This document shows positions 14,571-23,369 of a stretch of 35,834 nt of DNA, one piece after another. The position numbers and the translations under genes are program-made. Each line of letters starts with the position of its first letter. The first letter of the stretch is position 1. The notes beneath the pieces are model-generated. The model saw only the letters and a list, made by a program, of their open reading frames with translations, ran no database searches and was not told the origin of the DNA. Source of the DNA: Nodosilinea sp. WJT8-NPBG4 (lineage in GTDB: Bacteria; Cyanobacteriota; Cyanobacteriia; Phormidesmidales; Phormidesmidaceae); contig JAHHHQ010000007.1 in assembly GCA_019359285.1 (NCBI GenBank), positions 1-35,834 on the forward strand. Reading direction: 5' to 3'.

Positions 14571-16844
14571 TTAGCTTAAATTGCTAAGGTCGTCGAGATC
14601 GTCTAACAGGTCATCAGAGGTGGGTTTTGGCGCAGGCGGATTGAGTAGGGCGTCGAGATCAAGACTGTCAGCGTTAAAGTCGGCATCCAGGCTGAACTCA
14701 TCCTCTTGACCGCTGTCTGCTTCACCCTCTAATAAGGCACCTAAGCCAAAGTCCCCTTCATCTAACCCAGATGAAGCCGGCTCAGGGGAAAAATCATCCA
14801 GAGCAAACTCGGAACTGGGTTCTGAGACAGGTTCATTGAGTAGGGCATTGAGATCAAGACTGTCGGCGTTAAAGTCGGTGTCTAGACCCAGATTATCGGC
14901 TTGACCACTGTATGTGTCATCTTCAAGCGGGCCAGCCAGACCGAAATCGCTTTCATCCGATGCCGGTGCTGCCTCAAAAGTGAACTCATCCACAGCAAAC
15001 TCGGAGCTGGGTTCTGAGTCAGGCTCGTTAAGTAAGGCATTGAGATCGAGATTGTCGGCGTTAAAGTCGGCGTCTAGATCCGGATCATTGGCTTGACCAC
15101 TATATATTTCGTCTTCGAGCAGGCCAGCCGAGCCAAAATCGCTTTCATCCGATGCCGATGCTGCCTCAAAAGCAACCTCATCCACAGCAAACTCGGAGCT
15201 GGGTTCTGAGGTAGGTTCGTTGAGTAGGGCATTGAGATCGAGATTGTCGGCGCTAAAGTCAGCGTCTAGCTCCAGATCATCGGATTGACCACTATAGGTT
15301 TCATCTTCGAGCAGGCCAGCCAGGCCGAAATCGCTTTCATCCGACGCTGTTGCTGACTCGAGAGCAAACTCATCTACGACAAATTCAGAACTGGGTTGTG
15401 AGACAGGTTCGTTGAGGAGGGCACCGAGATCAAGACTATTAGTGTCAACGCCAGGCTCTAGGCCAAAGTCATCAATTTGGCCGCTGTCTGTTTCACTCTC
15501 TACAAGGCTAGCTAAGCCAAATTCGCCTGCTGCTGACCCTGGCGAGGTCGGTTCTGAGGGAAATTCATCAGCGTCGTCAAAATTCAGCTCAGATAGATCA
15601 GAGATGGTGTCTGGCTCTGACGTGTTGAATGCATCTACGTTGAGATCGTTGCTGTCGATGTCAGCATCTAAGCCCCAATCATCAACTTGACCACTGTCTG
15701 CCTCACTCTCTAGCATTGCAGCCAGGTTTGAGTCTTCCTCATTTACTGCCGGTGAGGGCACTGCTGAGGAGAATTCATTCATATCTAGGCTGATTTCGCT
15801 GTCTGCTATCAGAGCAGCTTCGTCGGCGATCGCAGCTTCCGGCGGCATAGCTTCTTCAAGCATGGCCATGTCTAAATCAACTGCTGGCTCATCAGCCACA
15901 GAGACAGATGGTTCCGGGAAAGACGGGACTTGCAGCTGTAGACGGGCTTCGTAGGCCTGCTCAAGCTCTTGGGTACGCTGGGTCAGCTCATCCTGGTAGT
16001 GCTCGATCTTCTCGGCCAGCTTTTGCTCGTATTCAGCTCTGAGGATTTCCTCTAGCTCTCGCCGCAGATTGAGTTCTAGCTCTGCGGTGGAGGGTTCGAT
16101 CGCAGCGGGCACCGAGCCGCCAGCCTGGGCCATTTGTAACCGAGCCTCGTAGTCTTGTTCCATTTGGGCAAGGCGCTGGTCCATCTCGGCTTGGTATTCG
16201 GCCAGACGCTGGTTATACTCGGCCTGAAACCGGGCTTCGATCTCAGCGACATCGGGGAGATCCGCACTCGCTACGGCTGTCGGCTCTGGCACCAGGGCGC
16301 CCAGGGCAAGAGCGCTAGGGGCCTGGGGCTGGCGAGTCTGCTCTTGGTCTTGGTAGTGGGCGATCGCCTCTGCTAGCCGCTGATCGGAGTCTTGCTGTGC
16401 CTGCGATCGCGCCTCCACCAGCTTGTCTTGCAAATGCTGCTCGTAGGCCTGCTGAATTTTGGTGGCTGCTTCTTTGAGGCGGGTCTCGTACTGTTTGCGA
16501 ATGCGCTGTTCGGTAGTGCTATCGGCATCAACGGGGGCACTGCCCATCACGCTTTCGCGAGTGCGGTACTCAGACTCTAGCTGACCGCGCCGCTCCTCAA
16601 GCCGATCCTCATACTGCTCCATTTTCTCGGCGAGATGAGCTTCGTAATCTTTTTGCAGCTGTTGAGTGGCGGTGCGCAGCCGTTGCTCGTGCGCTTTTTC
16701 TAGGTCCTCTTGGCGCTTTTGGCTCTGCTGCAAGGCCTCGGTCAACTCATTCACCTGGCTCTGGCGCAGGTAATACCCCACGATGATCGCCAGCAGCAGG
16801 CCGATTAAAGCAGCAACGATGAGCCCTTGCGTAAGTTGAGGCAT
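14571..16844 (-). CDS. Membrane-anchored coiled-coil protein with acidic 64-residue repeats
   Basis: 757 residues from ATG 16844, chosen because AGGGGAAG lies 8 nt upstream and the encoded helix follows at once; the longer frame from 16892 adds 16 residues. One N-terminal membrane helix (about 6-26, GLIVAALIGLLLAIIVGYYL), then about 280 residues of charged coiled coil with repeated YExxLxE and YQDxLxQ patterns. The C-terminal half is acidic (Asp, Glu, Ser, Leu) and made of 64-residue units containing LDLNALLNEP, SEPSSEFAVDE and ASDESDFGLAGLLED. At least four units are in exact 192-bp register. The protein probably projects from the membrane into the cytoplasm. No known domain is recognised; scaffolding is a guess. 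Confidence 0.8.
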   Translation of the reverse strand: MPQLTQGLIVAALIGLLLAIIVGYYLRQSQVNELTEALQQSQKRQEDLEKAHEQRLRTATQQLQKDYEAHLAEKMEQYEDRLEERRGQLESEYRTRESVMGSAPVDADSTTEQRIRKQYETRLKEAATKIQQAYEQHLQDKLVEARSQAQQDSDQRLAEAIAHYQDQEQTRQPQAPSALALGALVPEPTAVASADLPDVAEIEARFQAEYNQRLAEYQAEMDQRLAQMEQDYEARLQMAQAGGSVPAAIEPSTAELELNLRRELEEILRAEYEQKLAEKIEHYQDELTQRTQELEQAYEARLQLQVPSFPEPSVSVADEPAVDLDMAMLEEAMPPEAAIADEAALIADSEISLDMNEFSSAVPSPAVNEEDSNLAAMLESEADSGQVDDWGLDADIDSNDLNVDAFNTSEPDTISDLSELNFDDADEFPSEPTSPGSAAGEFGLASLVESETDSGQIDDFGLEPGVDTNSLDLGALLNEPVSQPSSEFVVDEFALESATASDESDFGLAGLLEDETYSGQSDDLELDADFSADNLDLNALLNEPTSEPSSEFAVDEVAFEAASASDESDFGSAGLLEDEIYSGQANDPDLDADFNADNLDLNALLNEPDSEPSSEFAVDEFTFEAAPASDESDFGLAGPLEDDTYSGQADNLGLDTDFNADSLDLNALLNEPVSEPSSEFALDDFSPEPASSGLDEGDFGLGALLEGEADSGQEDEFSLDADFNADSLDLDALLNPPAPKPTSDDLLDDLDDLSNLS
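14641..15540 (-). repeat. 192-bp in-frame tandem repeat array
   Basis: The anchor CTGGGT(T) within each unit falls at 14815, 15007, 15199 and 15391, exactly 192 bp apart. A diverged unit on the 14641 side is shifted by one codon (195 bp). Third-position changes between copies show the array is not very recent. Confidence 0.85.
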
Positions 16845-17163
16845 GGTGTATCTTCCCCTGTAGAGTTCAAAGACGAGCCGTAGAGTATCCACGCCTGAGG
16901 GGCAGAAACCAACCGCTACCCCGCCTTTGCAGCCACTTTTCAGCCGCTAAATATTGACGATCAATGATATACGCTGCACCCCGTTTGGGATCTCAGACTT
17001 TGCCCCACCTCGGGCAGGGCCAGGACTTTCCATAACAGATTATGACCGTGGAGAGAGCCAGTCTGCGGCCCCTCAGAGTCATCCTCTACAATAGAAACTA
17101 CGGTGTATCGGCGCAGTCAATCTGAACCACAGCCACCGTAATTGTCCCATTACGTCTTTGCGT
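16845..17163. other. 319-bp divergent intergenic region with possible rsfS -10 box
   Basis: It holds the ribosome site of the minus-strand gene (AGGGGAAG near 16853-16860). On the plus strand TACAAT at 17087-17092 could be the -10 of rsfS, about 75 nt before its ATG; no good -35 was seen. No gene is supported. Confidence 0.35.
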
Positions 17164-17604
17164 ATGACCCAGTCTTCCCACCGCCCGCCTGCTGCTACCG
17201 ATACCCCTGCGCCGAATCAAGCTGAGGACGATGCCCTTGAACTGGCTTACGCCATTGCGGCCGCCGCCGATGAGCGTAAAGCAGGCAACATCACAATTCT
17301 CCAGGTGGGAGATGTGTCGTACTTAGCTGATTATTTTGTGGTGGCCACCGGCTTTTCAGCCGTGCAAGTGCGCGCCATTACCCGCTCTATTGAGGCCACG
17401 CTTGAAAGCGACCACAATCGCCGCCCCTTGCGGGTCGAAGGTCAGGGCGAGGGCAGCTGGATCGTCATGGACTACGGCGAAGTCATCACCCATATCTTTA
17501 TGCCCGAGGCTCGAGATTACTATGATCTAGAGGCATTTTGGGGTCATGCCAATCAAATTCTCTACCAACCCTCGGGCCAGCACTTTAGCCCTGCTCAGTT
17601 TTAA
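17164..17604 (+). CDS. rsfS: Ribosomal silencing factor RsfS (Iojap)
   Basis: 146 residues from ATG 17164; a TTG two codons earlier is less likely. Family pattern visible: NITILQVGDVSYLADYFVVA, FSAVQVRAITRSIE, VEGQGEGSWIVMDYGEVITH, MPEARDYYDLEAFWG. RsfS binds L14 of the large subunit and blocks joining with 30S when nutrients are short. The first 25 residues are a Pro/Thr-rich extension. It is the first gene of a same-strand run with the CGLD27 protein and asparaginase, an order I recall as common in cyanobacteria. Confidence 0.93.
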   Translation: MTQSSHRPPAATDTPAPNQAEDDALELAYAIAAAADERKAGNITILQVGDVSYLADYFVVATGFSAVQVRAITRSIEATLESDHNRRPLRVEGQGEGSWIVMDYGEVITHIFMPEARDYYDLEAFWGHANQILYQPSGQHFSPAQF

Positions 17605-17737
17605 AGTCGAACTGGGCTGGGATTTACCGCTTAACCCTCGCGGCTATTGTCAGTTGAAACATAAATTCCCGCTCATCGATTCCTATTGGTAGGCAATTCG
17701 TTTAGGCTATAGCTAGATTTGCGTATTGTCGGTGGCC

Positions 17738-18226
17738 ATGACTCAACGATGTCCAGTACCGGCTGAGCAACAGCCCATCAACGAATATCAGGACGTGCGC
17801 GAGTCTTGGTTTTACGGCTGGGGCAGCCGAGATCTGGCAGGCTATCTCAAACCTGTTGTTATTCTTTGGGTTGTAGGTTGGATTGTGGCGGGGCCCATGG
17901 CCGCCGCCAGCTTTGCCCCAGCCAAGCATCCCATTTCCTTTAGCCTCAGTGGAGCCTTGGGGGCTCTGGTACTGCCTGTGCTGGCCCTCATTCAGCTCTA
18001 CGTAGGGTGGGCCCACGTAGGCGGACGCCTGCGGCAAACCACCGTACCCTACGAAGAGTCGGGCTGGTACGACGGTCAGCTCTGGGTCAAACCGGAGGAG
18101 GTCTCAAACCGCGATCGCTTGATCGTCGACTATGAGGTGCAGCCCGTACTTCAGCGCATTCGCCGCACTCTGGGGGTCATGGCCCTGCTGCTCGCCCTGG
18201 GGCTGATTGCCTGGCCCCTGGTATAG
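17738..18226 (+). CDS. CGLD27 family membrane protein (DUF1230)
   Basis: 162 residues from ATG 17738. Family pattern: ESWFYGWGSRDLAGYLKPV, VPYEESGWYDGQLWVKP, RDRLIVDYEVQPVLQRIRRT. Three hydrophobic stretches are visible: about 42-58, 70-93 and 147-162. CGLD27 proteins are conserved in cyanobacteria, algae and plants. In Arabidopsis the homologue is linked to iron-limited growth and chloroplast function; the biochemical role is not established. It lies 133 nt after rsfS and 49 nt before asparaginase. Confidence 0.88.
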   Translation: MTQRCPVPAEQQPINEYQDVRESWFYGWGSRDLAGYLKPVVILWVVGWIVAGPMAAASFAPAKHPISFSLSGALGALVLPVLALIQLYVGWAHVGGRLRQTTVPYEESGWYDGQLWVKPEEVSNRDRLIVDYEVQPVLQRIRRTLGVMALLLALGLIAWPLV

Positions 18227-18275
18227 TTGTCATCGCCGCTACATCACCTTTGTACATCACCGCAGAGCGTTCCCT

Positions 18276-19238
18276 ATGACCAGCAGTCGGGTTAACCGCC
18301 ATCAAACCAAAGAGCTAGAAATTCAGCTGCTGCGGGAGGGCATTGTAGAGGCTACCCATCTGGCCCACGTGGCGGTATGCGACAACCGGGGGCGCACCTT
18401 GTCGGTAGCGGGCAACGGTGAGCTAGGTACTTTTATTCGCTCTGCCTTTAAACCTTTCCAGGCCCTGGCAGTGACTGCAGCCGGAGCGCTAGAGCGCTAT
18501 AGCCTTGACGATCGCGACCTGGCCATCATGTGCGGCTCTCACCAGGGCACTATCGAGCAGGCGCGTCAGGCTTTTCACATTCTCTGGCAGGCCGATCTCG
18601 ACCCTACGGCCCTACGCTGTCCTACTCCGGTAGGCAAAAAAAGCCCCCTTGAGCACAACTGCTCAGGCAAGCACGCCGGTATGCTGGCCGTCTGTCAGCA
18701 GCGCAACTGGCCCCTAGCGACCTATCTCGATCGCAGCCACCCGGTACAAAAGCTGATTTTGACCCGCGTTTCAGAGCTGCTGGGCATGCCCTCTGACGAG
18801 TTTATCTGCGCCCACGACGACTGCGGGGCTCCCACCTACTTCATGCAGCTTAGTCAGATGGCCTCCCTATTTGCCATGCTCTCCTCGGGCAACAACCTCG
18901 ATATGGAGCGCATTGTCCGAGCCATGATCAGCAATCCTGACATGGTGGGCGGCCCCGGCAGCTTCGACACCACGCTGATGAATCTCACCCACGGGGCCCT
19001 GGTCAGCAAATCGGGGGCTGAGGGCATTCAGTGCATTGGGCGGGTAGGCGAAGGTTTAGGCCTGTCAATCAAGGTGATTGACGGGGCAAAGCGGGCCAAG
19101 TACGCCACCGCGATCTTTACCCTACGGCAGCTCGGCTGGATTACCCCTACAGTAGCCGACACCCTGGCCGACACCTATATGAAAATTGGCGATTTTACGC
19201 GGCTCGATGTCGTTGGCGATCTGCCCATGATGTACTAG
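18276..19238 (+). CDS. Asparaginase (L-asparaginase II family, PF06089 type)
   Basis: 320 residues from ATG 18276; the longer frame from 18207 overlaps the preceding stop and adds unconserved residues. Family pattern: VEATHLAHVAVCDNRGR, FIRSAFKPFQALAV, IMCGSHQGT, NCSGKHAGMLAVC, DDCGAPTYFMQL, MVGGPGSFDT, GAEGIQCIG. These proteins hydrolyse asparagine to aspartate and ammonia and belong to the beta-lactamase-like serine hydrolase fold rather than the classical AnsA/AnsB fold. No signal peptide, so cytosolic. Confidence 0.9.
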   Translation: MTSSRVNRHQTKELEIQLLREGIVEATHLAHVAVCDNRGRTLSVAGNGELGTFIRSAFKPFQALAVTAAGALERYSLDDRDLAIMCGSHQGTIEQARQAFHILWQADLDPTALRCPTPVGKKSPLEHNCSGKHAGMLAVCQQRNWPLATYLDRSHPVQKLILTRVSELLGMPSDEFICAHDDCGAPTYFMQLSQMASLFAMLSSGNNLDMERIVRAMISNPDMVGGPGSFDTTLMNLTHGALVSKSGAEGIQCIGRVGEGLGLSIKVIDGAKRAKYATAIFTLRQLGWITPTVADTLADTYMKIGDFTRLDVVGDLPMMY

Positions 19239-19303
19239 CTGTCCGCAGTTATTTTCTTTCGCTCTTGGAGACACTGCCTGTTAGGGCAGCTTATCTGTAA
19301 AGA

Positions 19304-19332
19304 CAGACGACTCCGCTCAGGAGTCGACTCTG
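19304..19332. other. Hairpin after the asparaginase gene
   Basis: CGACTCC (19308-19314), loop GCTCA, GGAGTCG (19320-19326), with further partial pairing outward (CAGA/TCTG with a bulge). No T tract follows. It may be a 3' stabilising stem or part of an unannotated RNA. Confidence 0.35.
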
Positions 19333-19417
19333 TGCCGCTGTTCAACCGCTTCGGACGTCTTAGAGATTAGACACGCAGGCAATTTCTGAAGAAATTTGAT
19401 TAAAAAAGAAAATTAGA

Positions 19418-19447
19418 TTGTTATCTGAGAACATTTAGCGCTATAGT
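19418..19447 (+). promoter_or_regulatory. Promoter of the initiator tRNA gene
   Basis: -35 TTGTTA (19418-19423), 18-nt spacer, -10 TATAGT (19442-19447). The tRNA begins 12 nt after the -10, so only a few leader bases are expected. Confidence 0.7.
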
Positions 19448-19458
19448 GAATAAGCCGA

Positions 19459-19535
<77 letters not shown>

Positions 19536-19583
19536 AAACAAAAATAGGGTTCCTAGCTATAGCTAGGAACCCTATTTTTGTTT
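19536..19583 (+). terminator. Terminator of the initiator tRNA: perfect 48-bp palindrome
   Basis: 24-bp perfect arms meet at the centre (between 19559 and 19560) without a spacer. The right arm ends TATTTTTGTTT, giving the U tract; by symmetry it can also work on the minus strand. It begins at the first base after the tRNA CCA end. Confidence 0.93.
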
Positions 19584-19653
19584 GATCTACCTTGGCCAAC
19601 GCGTCCTCAATGGGCGATAGTGATTTTTGTTCACCCCGTCGAGGCCGGCACCG

Positions 19654-20973
19654 ATGGCTCAGCCCAAGATCATTGTTTTAGACGACGACCCTACCGGTTC
19701 TCAAACGGTGCACAGCTGCCTGCTGCTCATGCAGTGGGACGTAGACACTTTGCGCCAGGGGCTGCGCGACGCCTCGCCGATTTTCTTTGTGCTGACCAAC
19801 ACCCGCGCGCTCACCGCCGCCGCCGCTGAGCAGGTGACCCGAGAGGTTTGCCAGCATCTCAAGCAGGCGATCGCCCTTGAAGACATCCAGGATTTTCTCG
19901 TTGTCAGTCGCTCTGACTCAACCCTGCGGGGCCACTATCCGGTAGAGACCGATGCGATCGCCCAGGAACTCGGTCCCTTCGACGCCCACTTCTTGGTGCC
20001 CGCCTTTTTTGAAGGGGGACGCATCACCCGCGACAGCGTTCATTACCTCATGGTGAATGGCGTTCCTACACCCGTCCACGAAACCGAGTTTGCTAAAGAT
20101 TCGGTGTTTGGCTATAGCACCAGCTACCTGCCTGATTACGTTGCCGAAAAAACCGCTGGCCGTATTCCAGCTGCATCTGTAGAACGCTTTACCCTTGAGG
20201 ATATTCGGACGGGTTCGCTACAACGGCTGATGAGGCTAGAGCACAACGTCTGCTGCGCTGTGGATGGCGAAACCCAGGCTGACCTGAACCAGTTTGCCCA
20301 GGATTTGCTCGCGGCGGCTGCCCAGCGCAAAAAATTTCTGTTCCGCAGCGCCGCCAGCATTCTCACGGCCCTGGCCGCCCTTCCTTCCCAGCCCATCGAC
20401 GCCAGTCACATGCGTACCTATGTGCGCGGTGGCCGCCCTGGAGCCATCATCGTTGGTTCCCACGTGCAAAAGACCACCCAGCAGCTTGAGCAGCTATTAC
20501 AGGAACCCGGGGTGACCGGCATTGAAGTAGACGTGGCACAGCTCCGAGACGGAAAACCAAGCCACCACAAGGCGGTGCTAGCAGATATTCTTGACCAGGT
20601 AAACAAGGCCCACGACGGCGGCCAGGTGCCTGTGGTCTACACCAGCCGCCAGGAACTCGCCTTCGATACCGTTCAGGCCCGTCTCGACTTTGGTGTCGAA
20701 GTCTCTTCTCTGCTAATGGACGTGGTCAAAGGATTGCCCAACGATATCGGGTTCTTGATTAGCAAAGGCGGCATCACCTCCAATGACACCCTCAGCACTG
20801 GGCTAGCGCTGCGCACCGCCCGCCTGCTCGGCCAAATTCTACCTGGCGTCTCGGCCGTGCGCACCCCCGCCGATCACCCCCAGTTTCGTGACCTGCCGGT
20901 GGTGCTTTTCCCCGGCAATGTGGGTGGTGAGGAGGCACTAGCACTGGCCTATCGGCGATTAATGGGTCAATAA
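19654..20973 (+). CDS. Four-carbon acid sugar kinase family protein
   Basis: 439 residues from ATG 19654; the frame is open to 19627 but the family starts just before IIVLDDDPTGSQT. N-terminal domain motifs: DDDPTGSQT (10-18), TNTRAL, VSRSDSTLRGHYPVE, LVPAFFEGGRIT. C-terminal nucleotide-binding domain: GGRPGAIIVGSHVQKTTQQL, SKGGITSNDT, LFPGNVGG. This is the DUF1537/OtnK group, which phosphorylates acid sugars such as threonate or erythronate. Here it stands alone, without the aldolase or dehydrogenase of known catabolic operons, so the substrate is open. Confidence 0.87.
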   Translation: MAQPKIIVLDDDPTGSQTVHSCLLLMQWDVDTLRQGLRDASPIFFVLTNTRALTAAAAEQVTREVCQHLKQAIALEDIQDFLVVSRSDSTLRGHYPVETDAIAQELGPFDAHFLVPAFFEGGRITRDSVHYLMVNGVPTPVHETEFAKDSVFGYSTSYLPDYVAEKTAGRIPAASVERFTLEDIRTGSLQRLMRLEHNVCCAVDGETQADLNQFAQDLLAAAAQRKKFLFRSAASILTALAALPSQPIDASHMRTYVRGGRPGAIIVGSHVQKTTQQLEQLLQEPGVTGIEVDVAQLRDGKPSHHKAVLADILDQVNKAHDGGQVPVVYTSRQELAFDTVQARLDFGVEVSSLLMDVVKGLPNDIGFLISKGGITSNDTLSTGLALRTARLLGQILPGVSAVRTPADHPQFRDLPVVLFPGNVGGEEALALAYRRLMGQ

Positions 20974-21086
20974 GGAAAGACGCGAAGATATTGCGGTAAG
21001 GAGCCGTTAAGCCCTGTAGGGATTAATTCAATAACAGAAGCCATCCCCTCATCTTCCTCACCACCCCTCATCATCTCCCCCAGCCC

Positions 21087-21998
21087 TCAATAACTCGCCT
21101 CCTGACGATCCTCCCGTAGCTCCACGATTAGCTGCGCTAGTTGATCGCTGTCGGTGTGGTAGATCTCATTGCAAAAATGACAGATGGCTTCGGCCCCGTC
21201 ATCTGTTTCAATCATGTCTTGCAGCTCATCTTCGCCCAACATTTTGAGTGCACTCAGCATGCGATCGAACGAGCAAGGGCAAGAAAACTGCACCATTTGG
21301 GTTTCGGGCAAAATTTCTAGGCCCAGATCACCCACTAGCTCATCAAAGATCTGAGGCAACGTCTTGTTGGCCCGCAGCAAGGGGGTAAAGCCGGTCAATC
21401 CGGCCAAGCGACTTTCAATCAAATTCACCATTTCGGTATCTTCAGCGGCGCGGGGCAAGATTTGCAGCAGCAGACCCCCGGCTGCCTCGACCCCGTCGGC
21501 CCCTACAAACACACCTAGTATCAAGGCCGAGGGGGTTTGCTCAGAACTCACCAGGTAGTGGGTAAGGTCATCGCCAATTTCCCCTGAAACTAGCCCAACG
21601 GTGCTGGAGTAGGGGTAGCCATAGCCCATATCGCGCACCACATAGACGTAACCGTTGCGGCCTACGGCGCCGCCAACATCGAGCTTGCCCTGGGCATTAG
21701 GAGGCAGCTCCACAGCAGGGTTATCCACATAGCCACGGGCAGTACCATCCATACCGGCATCCACCAAAATGCCGCCTAAAGGGCCGTCTCCGCGCACGCG
21801 AATGTTTACCCGGCCCTGGGGTTGCTTCATGCTGGAGGCCAACAGCAGACCCGCCGAAAGGGTACGACCTAGGGCAGCGGTAGCTACGTAGGAGAGGTTG
21901 TGGCGCTGCCGGGCCACTTCAGTAAGCTTAGTGGTGATGACGCCTACCACCCGTATACCGCCATCGGCGGCGGTAGCCCGAATCAGTTGATCTACCAT
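21087..21998 (-). CDS. hslO: 33-kDa redox-regulated chaperone Hsp33
   Basis: 303 residues. The zinc/redox switch is complete: C240 and C242 (FSCPCSFDRM), C273 and C276 (AICHFCNEIYH). In reduced form these bind zinc; oxidation releases zinc and unfolds the linker, turning the protein into an ATP-independent holdase during oxidative and heat stress. N-terminal motifs LIRATAADGGIRV and GGAVGRNGYVYVVRD also match. The gene is convergent with the sugar kinase. Confidence 0.96.
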   Translation of the reverse strand: MVDQLIRATAADGGIRVVGVITTKLTEVARQRHNLSYVATAALGRTLSAGLLLASSMKQPQGRVNIRVRGDGPLGGILVDAGMDGTARGYVDNPAVELPPNAQGKLDVGGAVGRNGYVYVVRDMGYGYPYSSTVGLVSGEIGDDLTHYLVSSEQTPSALILGVFVGADGVEAAGGLLLQILPRAAEDTEMVNLIESRLAGLTGFTPLLRANKTLPQIFDELVGDLGLEILPETQMVQFSCPCSFDRMLSALKMLGEDELQDMIETDDGAEAICHFCNEIYHTDSDQLAQLIVELREDRQEASY

Positions 21999-22172
21999 GC
22001 GCTGCCCCAGTGTTCACTTAATATTGCTTATTAATTATTGTAAGAGGTTTAGTGAGTGGGGTTTGGGGTGGTTTACCTACCTTCAGGAGAGAGCTTGTTT
22101 GCTGCCTCTGTGCCCACATCCCATCGGGTTTCTTTTGGCATACTGAGAGGTGTTGTTTGCGGACTCTACCCC

Positions 22173-22559
22173 ATGCTAGGCACATTTCAGCACAGCCACC
22201 TCCGCATCGAAGTCAATGCCAACCACGAGCATATTCAGGCCAGCTTGGTGCAGCCCAGTCAGTTTCGCCGATGGCTTTGGCCCCAACAGTTTAGCCAGGG
22301 GTTGCCTGGCAAAATCCACAGCGGGCTGAGCTTTAACAGCTACCTTGGCCCGGTTGAAATTCACCACGATGTCAAACATGTAAACGACCACAGCCTTTAC
22401 ATGGTGCTATCTGGCGGGATTGATGGCTTCCATGAATGGTACTGGGGTGATCAGTGGGTGCAATCGCGACTGGAGGGAGTGTCGGCTCTGCCTTTAAATC
22501 TAGGCCAAAGTTTGGTGATGGCGCGACTACGGCAGTTTCTACAGCAGCCTACCCTTTGA
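22173..22559 (+). CDS. Conserved cyanobacterial protein, possible SRPBCC-like fold
   Basis: 128 residues from ATG 22173; longer frames reach 22056 but the upstream residues look like translated promoter. It contains LGTFQHSHLRIEVNANHEHI, FSQGLPGKIHSGL, VEIHHDVKHV, LSGGIDGFHEWYWGDQWVQS, LPLNLGQSLVMARLRQFL. I recognise the pattern as one shared by cyanobacterial proteins of unknown function. Alternating strands and a final helix suggest a START/SRPBCC-like ligand pocket, but this is inference. It is divergent from hslO and convergent with the Nudix gene. Confidence 0.65.
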   Translation: MLGTFQHSHLRIEVNANHEHIQASLVQPSQFRRWLWPQQFSQGLPGKIHSGLSFNSYLGPVEIHHDVKHVNDHSLYMVLSGGIDGFHEWYWGDQWVQSRLEGVSALPLNLGQSLVMARLRQFLQQPTL

Positions 22560-22583
22560 AGTCTGCCAAGCACCCAAAAGCAC

Positions 22584-23057
22584 TCACGCCAAAGGCACTT
22601 GACCCAGCACTCGCACTAGTTCGTCTAAAAACTGGCCTTGGGCTTTAATGATGCGCCTCTTAGCCTCTTCTAATTCAAACCAGGCGGCTTGGTCCACCTC
22701 GGGAAACTCCCGCAGCACGCCAGAGTTGGGTGGCCATTCTAGAACGAAGGTATTGCTGTGCAGATTTGCAGGGTTGAAGTTGCCCTCAAAGGCCCAGGCA
22801 AAGACTAGCTTGCCTCCGGCCTGGCGGACGGGCTGTAGGGGGCGAAAGCTACCGGTCGGGACTTGCCCAGTTTCTTCTAAAAATTCGCGCTTGGCGGCTT
22901 CAAAGGTGTCTTCCCCAGGGTCAATTTCGCCCTTGGGAATTGTCCAGGCTTGCCAGCGGCGATTGGCCCAGTAAGGCCCACCCGAGTGCACCAACAGCAC
23001 CTCCAGGTGGCGATCCTGGGTTCGATACATAAGTAGCCCTGCGCTTTTTTTAGCCAT
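22584..23057 (-). CDS. Nudix hydrolase
   Basis: 157 residues. The Nudix box is complete (GEIDPGEDTFEAAKREFLEE, followed by TGQV; about 43-66), matching Gx5Ex7REUxEExGU with the metal-binding glutamates. The start SAGLLMYR and WTIPKGEIDPGED are typical of the diadenosine-polyphosphate-like and MutT-like branches. It hydrolyses a nucleoside diphosphate linked to another moiety; the exact substrate cannot be read. A strong ATG with conserved AKKSAG start supports the frame. Confidence 0.92.
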   Translation of the reverse strand: MAKKSAGLLMYRTQDRHLEVLLVHSGGPYWANRRWQAWTIPKGEIDPGEDTFEAAKREFLEETGQVPTGSFRPLQPVRQAGGKLVFAWAFEGNFNPANLHSNTFVLEWPPNSGVLREFPEVDQAAWFELEEAKRRIIKAQGQFLDELVRVLGQVPLA

Positions 23058-23369
23058 GGCAGCGATCGCACCATACCCAAGCCCACCTAGCCAGACTCAG
23101 GCATGATTTCCTTAAATGGTTAGCAGTTACACCCTCAGGCAAGGAACTCATTTGACTATCCGTTTTTCGCTGGCGAGTCTAAAAATACTCAATTTGACCT
23201 ATCCTCAGTTTTCCCAAAGTGCTCTAAGGGCAGCTCTAAACCGAGTCAATAAGCCAGAAAATTCTGGGAAAATCGGCTAAAGATCAGTAGCTTCCCCTAG
23301 CATACTTATAGCCCAGGTCTAACGAATTAAAACGGCTTTAGGTTACTAACAGAATTAGCATCGCTAACT
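23058..23369. other. 312-bp divergent intergenic region
   Basis: No gene seen. It contains the short palindrome CCAGAA-AA-TTCTGG (23254-23267) and an 8-nt inverted pair TTTTCCCA/TGGGAAAA spaced about 50 nt around it. TTGACT and TTGACC boxes occur at about 23153 and 23194 without convincing -10 partners. Confidence 0.35.

Noticed and set aside
14641..15540. CRISPR array
   Set aside because: The 192-bp units are in frame within a coding sequence, without short repeats and unique spacers; no cas genes are in the window.
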